DNA from: an uncultured Bizionia sp.
Lineage (GTDB): Bacteria; Bacteroidota; Bacteroidia; Flavobacteriales; Flavobacteriaceae
Direction: 5' to 3'
NCBI GenBank assembly: GCA_947496215.1
Contig: CANMCF010000002.1
Span: 62,001 to 126,000 of the forward strand
DNA length: 64,000 bases
Shown here: positions 36,743 through 43,865 of the stretch, in pieces
Position numbering within the stretch: the first letter of the stretch is position 1
Layout of the letters: each line of letters begins with the position of its first letter
The notes under the pieces: model-generated
What the model saw: the letters and a program-made list of their open reading frames with translations, nothing else
What the model was told of the DNA's origin: nothing
Database searches by the model: none
Position numbers and translations under genes: made by a program

Positions 36743-36806
36743 TTGACAGATGTAGTAGTCTGTCAATGGTTTAAGTAGTTAAACCGATGGAAAGCTTTCC
36801 TTTTTT
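36743..36806 (+). other. Three back-to-back hairpins, candidate structured RNA
   Basis: Three stems follow one another with almost no gap: 8-bp arms at 36743-36750/36759-36766, 7-bp arms with a GTAG tetraloop at 36768-36785, and the palindrome GGAAAGCTTTCC at 36789-36800, then six T residues. This order resembles a small RNA ending in a terminator. No promoter is clear just upstream, so it could also be a trailer of the tRNA transcript that escapes the first terminator. Confidence 0.4.
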
Positions 36807-36983
36807 CTTAATAGAAAATCGGGATGCTTTTTTGTTTTTAGACCCTATGTCATTTGTTTACTGAATGTTAAAAGCAACTTGTCTAACATCAATATGTCTA
36901 TTGCTGTTAATTCATTTACTTTTCTTACAAATCAATGGGTGTTGATTGTCTTTTATCCTTAAAATGCTGATTTTAATTGCTTA

Positions 36984-37039
36984 ACGGGATATTAAACCCC
37001 TACATATGAATTTTTTTTTTATTAAAAACAGTATATTTG
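36984..37039 (+). promoter_or_regulatory. Probable promoter of the small-peptide array
   Basis: TATATTTG at 37032-37039 is a perfect -7 box. Upstream, ACGGG (36984-36988) and CCCCTA (36997-37002) form a loose inverted repeat resembling the ACGGG/CCCGT repeats found after the response-regulator gene at 41.06 kb. The predicted start near 37046 would leave a leader of about 235 bases before the first peptide gene. Confidence 0.45.
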
Positions 37040-37045
37040 CTAATC

Positions 37046-37279
37046 TTTTGTTAAAACCCTTTGCAATTATATTGTATTGATAGAAGATGAAATATCCATT
37101 GTGACCTAGCAAGTATGTTTAGTATGCTTGCCTGTATGTATAATTATGTTTTTTAGTGCAAAAGCACATCTTGTTATAATTTATAATGATGCCTTCTTAG
37201 ATGTTGTTATAGAGATCAGAGTGCAATTAATTTGAATCAACTTTGAATCAATAAATCTTTATACTATAAACAAGCAATT
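37046..37279 (+). other. Long untranslated leader of the peptide array
   Basis: This stretch has no credible gene. It can fold into at least two hairpins: 37109-37131 (8 pairs including one G-T) and 37156-37167 (GTGC-AAAA-GCAC). The length and structure suggest post-transcriptional control, but no known riboswitch class is recognised. Between 36807 and 36983 I see nothing interpretable. Confidence 0.4.
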
Positions 37280-37462
37280 ATGAAAACTCTAAAAATCACA
37301 TTGGTAGCGCTTTTCTCAATCGGATTGTTAACGGCGGTATTGCCTTCTTCGGAAATCGACTCGGTTAATGACAATTCGAACAAAGAGGTAAAACACGTCA
37401 AGTCCAAGTTAACAGATTCTACGTATAGGGAAAAAGGAAATCATTCCCCGGAAAACGGATAA
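37280..37462 (+). CDS. Small exported peptide, array copy 1
   Basis: A 60-residue peptide: basic start MKTLKIT, hydrophobic stretch to about residue 21 (ALFSIGLLTAVLPSS), then a short polar, lysine-rich part ending in SPENG. The layout fits a Sec-type signal or membrane anchor followed by a mature part of about 35 residues. This is the most diverged of four tandem copies (about 45 of 60 residues shared with copy 2). No known family is recognised. The histidine kinase downstream and the identical architecture of all copies suggest a secreted signal or a target of the system. Confidence 0.72.
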   Translation: MKTLKITLVALFSIGLLTAVLPSSEIDSVNDNSNKEVKHVKSKLTDSTYREKGNHSPENG

Positions 37463-37504
37463 CCTATTAGAACACAGATCTTCAAATTATAAAAACAAAC
37501 AATC

Positions 37505-37687
37505 ATGAAAACACTAAAAATCACATTGCTAGCGCTCTTCACCATCGGATTATTAACGGCAGTATTGCCATCATCGAAAATAGAGTCAATTGATGTCAAC
37601 CCGGACAAGGAGGTAAAACATGCCAAATCCAAGTTTACCGCTTTTACAGAGAGGGATAAAGGTAATACTCCCCCAGAAAACGGATAA
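37505..37687 (+). CDS. Small exported peptide, array copy 2
   Basis: A 60-residue paralogue of the neighbouring genes, with the same leader (MKTLKITLLALFTIGLL) and the tail TERDKGNTPPENG. It differs from copy 3 by only a handful of residues in the middle (Lys-Ile-Glu-Ser-Ile against Lys-Ile-Glu-Pro-Thr, Phe for Leu at one site). It lies 42 bases after copy 1, and the spacer before it, including the region just before the ATG, is also part of the repeat. Conservation of frame in every copy argues for real translation. Confidence 0.75.
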   Translation: MKTLKITLLALFTIGLLTAVLPSSKIESIDVNPDKEVKHAKSKFTAFTERDKGNTPPENG

Positions 37688-37728
37688 TCTATAAAACCAA
37701 CAAATCTTAAACTATAAAGCAAACAATC

Positions 37729-37911
37729 ATGAAAACACTAAAAATCACATTGCTAGCGCTCCTCACCATCGGATTATTAACGGCAGTATTGCCCTCATCG
37801 AAAATAGAGCCAACTGATGTCAACCCGGACAAAGAGGTAAAACATGCCAAATCCAAGCTTACCGCTTTTACAGAGAGAGATAAAGGTAATACTCCCCCAG
37901 AAAACGGATAA
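37729..37911 (+). CDS. Small exported peptide, array copy 3
   Basis: Third 60-residue copy, nearly identical to copies 2 and 4: leader with one Phe to Leu change (ALLTIGLL), mature part with VNPDKEVKHAKSKLTAF and the invariant PPENG end. Most base differences among copies 2-4 are few and scattered, so the duplications are recent or homogenised by recombination. Spacer to copy 2 is 41 bases. Function is unknown; see the kinase gene at 38256. Confidence 0.75.
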   Translation: MKTLKITLLALLTIGLLTAVLPSSKIEPTDVNPDKEVKHAKSKLTAFTERDKGNTPPENG

Positions 37912-37952
37912 TCCACATAGCACAAATCTTTAAACTATAAAAACGTACAATC

Positions 37953-38135
37953 ATGAAAACACTAAAAATCACATTGCTAGCGCTCTTCACCATCGGATTA
38001 TTAACGGCAGTATTGCCCTCATCGGAAATAGAGCCAACTGATGTCAATCCGAACAAAGAGGTAAAACATGCCAAATCCAAACTTACCGCTTTTACGGAGA
38101 GGGATAAAGGTAATACTCCCCCAGAAAACGGATAA
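37953..38135 (+). CDS. Small exported peptide, array copy 4
   Basis: Fourth 60-residue copy, with the same leader, VNPNKEVKHAKSKLTAF and the PPENG end. It is followed after 120 bases by the histidine kinase gene on the same strand, with no terminator visible between, so peptides and kinase may share transcripts. Antisense open frames of up to 100 codons across the array are by-products of the repeat and are not annotated. Confidence 0.75.
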   Translation: MKTLKITLLALFTIGLLTAVLPSSEIEPTDVNPNKEVKHAKSKLTAFTERDKGNTPPENG

Positions 38136-38255
38136 TCTATAAAACCAAGAAAGCCCTTTGTCATTTTCATAGCTCCTTATGATTAAGTTCTGTTTTATAA
38201 AGTTATTTCTTTAAATTATTTTACATTTAGAGAAGAAAATTAATATGATTAAAAA

Positions 38256-40274
38256 TTGCGATATTTTTTAACGTTTCTGCTTTCAATCTTGTATGCTTAT
38301 CAGGCCTTTGGCCAAGATAAGAAAGAACTTCTTTATGAAAACATTTATAAGCTTCGAGATTCTGCTAACAACAAATCTGATAAAATAGAAAATCGTTTCA
38401 TCTACGCTAGAAAAGCCATCGATCTTTCAAATCAAACAAAGGCAGATAGCACTATTTTGGCAAGTAACAGAGTTTTGTCCTATCTGTTTATAATTAATAG
38501 GGATATTGATTCCTTGTATGCCATTAATTACAAGAACTTGAAAATAGCTTCACGATTAAAGGACACATTGAAGATGGCCTATGCTTCTCACAATTTAGGG
38601 TATCATTTCCATGAGACAAACAAGGTGGATAGTGCCTATTTCTATTATTACAAGGCAAGGAAGTTTTACAATTCTAGCAACAAAAAGAGGTATGAAGCCG
38701 AAATCTTGCTGCTTATGGCAAGAGTACAAAGAGCCGAAAGGGATTTTATAGGGAGCGAAATCAATGCTATAGAAGGGATAAAAATATTGAAAGAACTACC
38801 TAAGAGTGAACGAATTTACGATGTATTATGGACTTTTCATAACTTGATAGGTATCATCTCAAGCCAGATCAATAGGTACGATAAAGCCATAGAGTATCAC
38901 AATGAAGCATTGAGCTATAGCAACAAGATAAAAGACAATTATTTAATTAACTTATATTCGAGAACGAACATAGCAATACTTTACAGAAGGAAAGGAGATT
39001 TGAAGGAGGCGAATAGAAGGTTGATGAAAATCCTAGAAGATGACAAGATAAAAAAAGAAGACCCTAGTACCTATGCATCATTGCTTTCCAGTTTGGCCTA
39101 TTGCAAATTGTTGGATGGCAATAAAAACAAAGATGCAGTAGAGAAGCTTTTTAGGGAGTCTTTGAATGTAGCCAAATTCGAGAAGGATGAATTCGAGATT
39201 ATGAATACAAGCGAGCAGTTTTCAGAATTCTTTTTGAAAAATGAGATTAAGGATTCAGCGCTTCATTATGCCAATGAAGCTTATCGCATCGCCAAAAAAA
39301 TGAATTGGAACAAGAACATTCTCAATACCTTGATCTTGAAATCCAAAATAGAAGTAGGGGAACCATCGAAAGCATATCTCTTCGAGCATATTGAACTAAA
39401 TGACAGTTTGGTTCTGGCTGAAAGAGCAATAAGAAACAAATTTGCTAGAATAGATTATGAAACAGATGTCATAAAGCAGGAAAAAGAACAAATATCCAGG
39501 CAAAACCTATGGCTTCTGGTATTTTCTGGAGGTCTTTTGCTAATACTTCTCTTCTTATACATTTTAAAGACACAGCGAGAGAAGAACAAAGAGCTGCAAC
39601 TAGCTCAACAACAACAAAAGGCAAACGAGGAAATTTACAATTTGATGCTTTCCCAACAAGACAAGATGGATGAGGCCAGAGCTTTGGAAAAGAAGCGGAT
39701 TTCTCAAGAGCTGCATGATGGTATCCTTGGACGATTGTTTGGTGCCAGGTTGAGTTTAGACAGTTTAAATCTGAGCAAATCAAAAGAAGCAGCCGTAAAT
39801 AGGGAGAGTTACATTAACGAACTCAAGGTGATCGAGCAAGACATACGTAAAGTATCTCATGACCTTAATACGGACTTTATCGCACATTCAGGGTTTTTGG
39901 ATATTATTAATACCTTGGTGGAAACACAGACGTTGGCTTATGATTTGGATAGTACCATTACTGGAGACCAGGAAATCAATTGGGATTCGATATCCAATAA
40001 AACCAAGATACACTTCTATAGAATCATTCAGGAGTCACTTCAAAACATATACAAGCATGCAGAAGCTGAAAGAGTAGATGTGGCATTTAAGCATAAAAAT
40101 AATTTAATATCTTTAACGATAAAAGACAACGGCTTAGGGTTTGACGTAAATAAGATCAAACAAGGCATTGGTCTTAAAAATATGAGATCGCGTGTAAAGG
40201 AGATCAATGGTGTTTTGAACATAGACACAAAAGCTAACATAGGAACAACTATTGAGATAATTGCCCCAAATTAA
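38256..40274 (+). CDS. Sensor histidine kinase with extracytoplasmic TPR domain
   Basis: The 672-residue protein starts with a signal peptide (residues 1-20, ending AFGQ), followed by a long helical TPR-type region (about 25-395), one transmembrane helix (about 418-438), a coiled coil, a HisKA_3 dimerisation domain with phospho-acceptor His487 (SQELHDGILG) and an HATPase domain (N-box QESLQNIYKHA near 593, DNGLGFD at 624, GIGLKNM at 637). It belongs to the NarL-type kinases common in Bacteroidetes. A TTG start is used: a stop codon lies in frame just upstream and the next ATG would remove the signal peptide. The outside TPR domain is a plausible peptide receptor. Confidence 0.92.
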   Translation: MRYFLTFLLSILYAYQAFGQDKKELLYENIYKLRDSANNKSDKIENRFIYARKAIDLSNQTKADSTILASNRVLSYLFIINRDIDSLYAINYKNLKIASRLKDTLKMAYASHNLGYHFHETNKVDSAYFYYYKARKFYNSSNKKRYEAEILLLMARVQRAERDFIGSEINAIEGIKILKELPKSERIYDVLWTFHNLIGIISSQINRYDKAIEYHNEALSYSNKIKDNYLINLYSRTNIAILYRRKGDLKEANRRLMKILEDDKIKKEDPSTYASLLSSLAYCKLLDGNKNKDAVEKLFRESLNVAKFEKDEFEIMNTSEQFSEFFLKNEIKDSALHYANEAYRIAKKMNWNKNILNTLILKSKIEVGEPSKAYLFEHIELNDSLVLAERAIRNKFARIDYETDVIKQEKEQISRQNLWLLVFSGGLLLILLFLYILKTQREKNKELQLAQQQQKANEEIYNLMLSQQDKMDEARALEKKRISQELHDGILGRLFGARLSLDSLNLSKSKEAAVNRESYINELKVIEQDIRKVSHDLNTDFIAHSGFLDIINTLVETQTLAYDLDSTITGDQEINWDSISNKTKIHFYRIIQESLQNIYKHAEAERVDVAFKHKNNLISLTIKDNGLGFDVNKIKQGIGLKNMRSRVKEINGVLNIDTKANIGTTIEIIAPN

Positions 40275-40295
40275 ATTAACCTAATAAAGATAGAA

Positions 40296-40976
40296 ATGCA
40301 TCAAAAAAGCATTAGAATACTAATGACGGATGATCATCCAATGATTATCGAGGGTTACCAAAACACACTTTTGGCTACAAAAAAGGAAAACGAAGAACTT
40401 ATCATAGACATCGCCACCAATTGCGATGAATCCATAAAAGCCATTAACAAGTCCATAGCCATAGACGAGGCCTATCATGTGTTTTTCTTCGATGTTAGTA
40501 TTCCGCCTTCTTCAGACGGAAAATACAAATCAGGAATAGATCTAGCAGAATTCGTAAGATTGAATCTACCTTACTCCAAGATCGTATTGTTGACTATGTT
40601 CGATGAACCTTATCGCATACACAGTGTAATAAAAAACATAAACCCGGACGGGTTTTTAATAAAAAGCGATTTGACGGCAAGTGAGCTGGCAAGTGCCTTC
40701 AAGGCAGTTTTAAACAACCCTCCATTTTATAGTGGTACTGTTAACAATGTGATTAGAAATATTATTTCAAGTGCGATAGAAATAGACGAGATTAATCATA
40801 AGATACTTCATTTGTTGTCCAAGGGAATCAAGACAAAAGACATAAGAAATCATATAGACCTATCTTTAAGTATGATCGAAAAAAGAAAAAAGCATCTAAA
40901 AGAGCTTTTTGACATTGAAGATGGAAGAGACGATACCTTGATAAAAGAAGCCAGATCCAAAGGTTTTGTAAATTAA
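40296..40976 (+). CDS. LuxR/NarL-type response regulator
   Basis: The 226-residue protein has a receiver domain (acidic residues in TDDHPM near 12, phospho-acceptor Asp67 in FFFDVSI, Lys in FLIKSDL near 123) and a C-terminal helix-turn-helix with LLSKGIKTKDIRNHIDLSLSMIEKRKKHLKEL (about residues 172-205 in total). It lies 21 bases after the kinase and should be its partner. Asp67 is followed by an unusual Pro-Pro-Ser-Ser insertion, as in a number of flavobacterial regulators of this class. Palindromes at 41063-41102 are candidate targets. Confidence 0.93.
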   Translation: MHQKSIRILMTDDHPMIIEGYQNTLLATKKENEELIIDIATNCDESIKAINKSIAIDEAYHVFFFDVSIPPSSDGKYKSGIDLAEFVRLNLPYSKIVLLTMFDEPYRIHSVIKNINPDGFLIKSDLTASELASAFKAVLNNPPFYSGTVNNVIRNIISSAIEIDEINHKILHLLSKGIKTKDIRNHIDLSLSMIEKRKKHLKELFDIEDGRDDTLIKEARSKGFVN

Positions 40977-41062
40977 ATCTTACTTTTAAAAGTGCGAAAT
41001 GTTAAAATTCATTTTTTTTTAATTTTTTTTTCATTCCTTAATTATTTAATATAGTTGAATAC

Positions 41063-41130
41063 TACGGGAAAACCCGTAATGAGATTACGGTAAAACCCGT
41101 AATCGAGAAGATAAATATATGTTACTTTTG
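41063..41130 (+). promoter_or_regulatory. Two phased inverted repeats with a -7 box
   Basis: TACGGG-AAAA-CCCGTA at 41063-41078 and TTACGG-N6-CCGTAA at 41085-41102 have centres 23 bases apart. TACTTTTG at 41123-41130 matches TAnnTTTG. Taking a start near 41137, the repeats are centred near -43 and -66, the classical positions for a LuxR-type activator. They lie just after the response-regulator gene and before the predicted small RNA. Confidence 0.6.
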
Positions 41131-41136
41131 AAGTAT

Positions 41137-41247
41137 CAACAATCATTAACTCGATTCAGTCCCTCGATAGAATTTAGTTGGTAATAGCACATTTACACTA
41201 GCCTTATGGTTATTCTTCTCAAGAAAACCATAAGGTTTCTTCGTTTT
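41137..41247 (+). ncRNA. Predicted small RNA of about 110 nt
   Basis: Between a consensus -7 box (41123-41130) and a strong terminator there is no open reading frame of useful length. The 3' end is a hairpin of 10 bp (41202-41211 with 41226-41235), extended by an inner 5-bp stem after one bulged base, and a T-rich tail to 41247. On the minus strand there is no T-run, so the terminator serves the plus strand. The palindromic sites upstream imply control by the adjacent two-component system. Confidence 0.5.
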
Positions 41248-41252
41248 AGGAG

Positions 41253-41750
41253 TTAAAAGATAATGCTTTTGTATTCCCAAAATATTTTGATGAATAAGCC
41301 AAAGTAGATGATGGCCACAATAAACTTCAATAGTGTGCCAGTAATAAAACCAAGGAAAGAGCCAAATGCAGCCTTCAATGCAGTTTGCGTATCGGCTTTA
41401 TTGGTTAACTCCCCTATTAGCGCTCCAACAAAAGGACCAATTATGATACCACCAGGAATAGGAGATAGAATTCCTATGATTAAACCAATTGAAGTTCCTA
41501 TCATACCAGCTTTGCTGCCACCAAACTTTTTAGTGCCTATGGCTGGGATAATGTAATCCAGTGCAAAGACCACAAGAGCAATTATCAATGTTATGGTCAA
41601 AAATATCCAATCATTAGGGATCGCATCTGTAAGATATAGCAACAATAGCCCTATCCAACTCAAAGGAGGGCCAGGCAGAACAGGTACGATACTACCTATC
41701 AATCCACAGCACATGAAGAATAAACCGAAAATGGTTAAAGCAATGTCCAT
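41253..41750 (-). CDS. DUF456 family membrane protein
   Basis: The 165-residue protein has four to five hydrophobic segments rich in Gly and Pro (GSIVPVLPGPPLSWIG near residue 20; GIIIGPFVGALIGEL near 98), the pattern of DUF456. Family function is unknown; glycine-zipper-like helices suggest close packing in the inner membrane. It is divergent from the BlaI gene and convergent with the response regulator and the predicted small RNA. Confidence 0.88.
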   Translation of the reverse strand: MDIALTIFGLFFMCCGLIGSIVPVLPGPPLSWIGLLLLYLTDAIPNDWIFLTITLIIALVVFALDYIIPAIGTKKFGGSKAGMIGTSIGLIIGILSPIPGGIIIGPFVGALIGELTNKADTQTALKAAFGSFLGFITGTLLKFIVAIIYFGLFIKIFWEYKSIIF

Positions 41751-41802
41751 ATAAATAACTTTATTGTTAGACGACCATAAGTTGATAATGTTACAATTTT
41801 TA

Positions 41803-41867
41803 AACTAAAAAATTAGTTTCAACTAATTTTTTAGTTATATTTGTGTAAGTGAACTAAAACTTTAGTT
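41803..41867 (+). promoter_or_regulatory. Triple BlaI-type operator and promoter
   Basis: Three 16-base sites with the form AACTAA-N4-TTAGTT lie at 41803-41818, 41821-41836 and 41852-41867. The first two together form a perfect inverted repeat with 16-bp arms. The -7 box TATATTTG at 41836-41843 sits between sites 2 and 3, and site 3 ends 5 bases before the BlaI start codon. A bound repressor would block the promoter; autoregulation by the BlaI-type protein is the clear expectation. Confidence 0.82.
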
Positions 41868-41872
41868 GAATT

Positions 41873-42232
41873 ATGAAGCAATTAACAAAAGCAGAAGAAG
41901 ACATAATGCACGTGTTATGGCAATTGAAAAAAGCCAATGTAAAACAAATAATAGAAGAATTGCCTGAACCGAAACCGGCTTATAATACAGTCTCTACAAT
42001 AGTTAGAATATTGGAAAGCAAAGGTTTTGTCGATTATGAAAAAAAAGGAAAGGGGCATATTTATTTTCCTTTACTGGAAAAGCATGAATACAGCAATCAA
42101 TCCATAAATAAACTTGTGGATAACTATTTTCAGGGGTCGTTTAAGAGTATGGTGTCGTTTTTCATGAAGAAGAATGATATTAAATTAAATGAGTTGGAGT
42201 CTATATTGAAGGAAATCAATAAAAAGGAATAG
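41873..42232 (+). CDS. BlaI/MecI/CopY family repressor
   Basis: The 119-residue protein has the BlaI winged helix (LTKAEEDIMHVLWQL near residue 3; PAYNTVSTIVRILESKGFV near residue 30) and a C-terminal dimerisation helix region. In staphylococci such repressors are removed by proteolysis triggered by the membrane sensor BlaR1. Here two BlaR1-like genes follow, the first only 2 bases away, so the same logic is likely. Three matching operators cover its promoter. Confidence 0.95.
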   Translation: MKQLTKAEEDIMHVLWQLKKANVKQIIEELPEPKPAYNTVSTIVRILESKGFVDYEKKGKGHIYFPLLEKHEYSNQSINKLVDNYFQGSFKSMVSFFMKKNDIKLNELESILKEINKKE

Positions 42233-42234
42233 TT

Positions 42235-43785
42235 ATGTTGCATTATATCATACAAACGATAGCTTTTCAGGTTTTCTTTCTTTTAGTCTTTGATCTATTT
42301 CTAAAGCGAGAAACATTTTTCAATTACAATCGAGCTTATTTACTTATTACCACAATGCTCTCTTTGATATTGCCTTTTATAAAGATAGAAAGCTTTGAAC
42401 AAGCAGTTCCGGAAGATTACATTGTCGCTCTACCAGAATTGTTTATAGGGAAAGCAGAAGAAACAGTTGCAATAGCTCAAAATATTGAAACGTTGAATGA
42501 AAGAGGATTCAATATCTTTTCATGGAATAACTTGCTCTATCTTGGATGGATTATGGCGACACTCTACTTTGCATATAAGCTATCCAAATTAATTGGACTG
42601 ATCCGCAAGAGCATTAAATTGAAATATAAAAGGCAGCCAGTTATAATTTTGAAGAACAACAACATTGCTTTTTCATTTTTCAACTACATATTTTTAGGAG
42701 ACAACATAAAAGAAGAAGAAAAGGAGGCTATTATAGCACATGAACTGATACATGTAAAACATAAGCATAGTCTGGATTTGTTGTTTTTCGAAATGTTGAG
42801 AATCTTATTCTGGTTCAATCCTCTCATTTACATATATCAAAAAAGAATAGCCAACGTGCATGAATTTATTGCAGACGCTGGTGCCATAAAGTACAATGAT
42901 AAAAAAGTCTATTACGAGAAATTATTATTGCAAATATTCGATACGAAGACAGTATCATTCATCAATCCATTTTTTAAAGAATCATTAATCAAAAAACGAA
43001 TCATTATGTTAAGCAAAACAAAATCAAAACAAGTAAATACACTGAAATATGCATTGCTAATTCCAATGATCATTGGGATGCTAGTCTATACTTCATGCAA
43101 TCAAAACACCGACGATGTCTATCTTAACAATGATCGAGTAGAGAACAAAGACCTTGATCAGTATACGGTTTCCAAGAACTTGGATTCACCACAATCAGAA
43201 GAGAGTATTGCAAGATCAAGAGCAGCTAACAAGTTTTTATACTTAAATGAAGATTATGTCTCATGGATTTTCATAGATTATAAAACAAACATATCTACGT
43301 CTTCTGTGCATCATGTGTCTGAGATAGCTCCAGAAGGTTATGAGGAGTTGAGGACAGAAATACCAGGACATAGGACCCATGTGGCTTATAGAAAAATGAT
43401 CAATCAGGATCAAATTCCAATACAGACGGCATTGGAGTTGGCAGAGATCGATGAATCACCCATTTTTCCAGGATGTGAGACTTTGACATCTGAAGAAGAA
43501 AAGAAGAAATGCTTGCAAGAAAGCATTAATGCGTTGGTAACAAAAGAGTTTGATACCAATCTGGAAAAGAAGCTAGGCTTTACAAAGACAAAGTTCACCG
43601 TACGTTTTACAATAGGTAAAGATGGGATTGTAAAGAATATTAAATGTAGAGCTCCAGCACCCGAGTTACAGAATGAAGCGATCAGGGTAGTTGGAACTTT
43701 CCCGCAATTGATTCCTGGAAAAAAAGATGGTAAACCAGTAGATGTCTTAATGTTGTTGCCAATAGCATTTGACATTTCAGAATAG
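42235..43785 (+). CDS. BlaR1-like M56 metallopeptidase with TonB-like C-terminus, copy 1
   Basis: The 516-residue protein has three N-terminal membrane helices (about residues 4-24, 34-50, 98-118), a cytosolic M56 protease domain with zinc motif HELIH at 169-173 and a further HEFIAD at 209, a fourth helix near 270-287, then an outside region ending in a TonB C-terminal-like domain (about 408-516) with Cys414 and Cys426. It lacks the penicillin-binding sensor of BlaR1, so the signal must be something else, perhaps received by the C-terminal domain. The BlaI-type protein is its probable substrate. Confidence 0.92.
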   Translation: MLHYIIQTIAFQVFFLLVFDLFLKRETFFNYNRAYLLITTMLSLILPFIKIESFEQAVPEDYIVALPELFIGKAEETVAIAQNIETLNERGFNIFSWNNLLYLGWIMATLYFAYKLSKLIGLIRKSIKLKYKRQPVIILKNNNIAFSFFNYIFLGDNIKEEEKEAIIAHELIHVKHKHSLDLLFFEMLRILFWFNPLIYIYQKRIANVHEFIADAGAIKYNDKKVYYEKLLLQIFDTKTVSFINPFFKESLIKKRIIMLSKTKSKQVNTLKYALLIPMIIGMLVYTSCNQNTDDVYLNNDRVENKDLDQYTVSKNLDSPQSEESIARSRAANKFLYLNEDYVSWIFIDYKTNISTSSVHHVSEIAPEGYEELRTEIPGHRTHVAYRKMINQDQIPIQTALELAEIDESPIFPGCETLTSEEEKKKCLQESINALVTKEFDTNLEKKLGFTKTKFTVRFTIGKDGIVKNIKCRAPAPELQNEAIRVVGTFPQLIPGKKDGKPVDVLMLLPIAFDISE

Positions 43786-43865
43786 ATAAGTTGAGGAAGA
43801 TTAATTGGCTATTTGCCAAGGTATAAAAGAGTTTTATTGGTATAAATTATATAAACGAAGAAGAT

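Larger units (their letters stand above)
37280..38135 (+). repeat. Tandem duplication, four units of about 224 bp
   Basis: Units start at 37280, 37505, 37729 and 37953 (steps of 225, 224 and 224 bases). Each unit is a full small gene plus its upstream spacer. Units 2-4 are almost identical in sequence; unit 1 is clearly diverged. The regular period is not a CRISPR array: the units are coding and there are no unique spacers of even length. Confidence 0.92.

Noticed and set aside
37280-38135. Possible CRISPR or satellite repeat
   Set aside because: The 224-bp units are complete coding genes with conserved frame, there are no even unique spacers, and no cas genes are near.
37441-38170. Antisense open frames of 72-100 codons across the peptide array
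   Set aside because: They repeat with the same period as the plus-strand genes and are explained by the repeat and its codon use; they show no independent protein features.
41202-41247. Terminator of the DUF456 gene on the minus strand
   Set aside because: The T-run is present only on the plus strand, so the hairpin serves plus-strand transcription.
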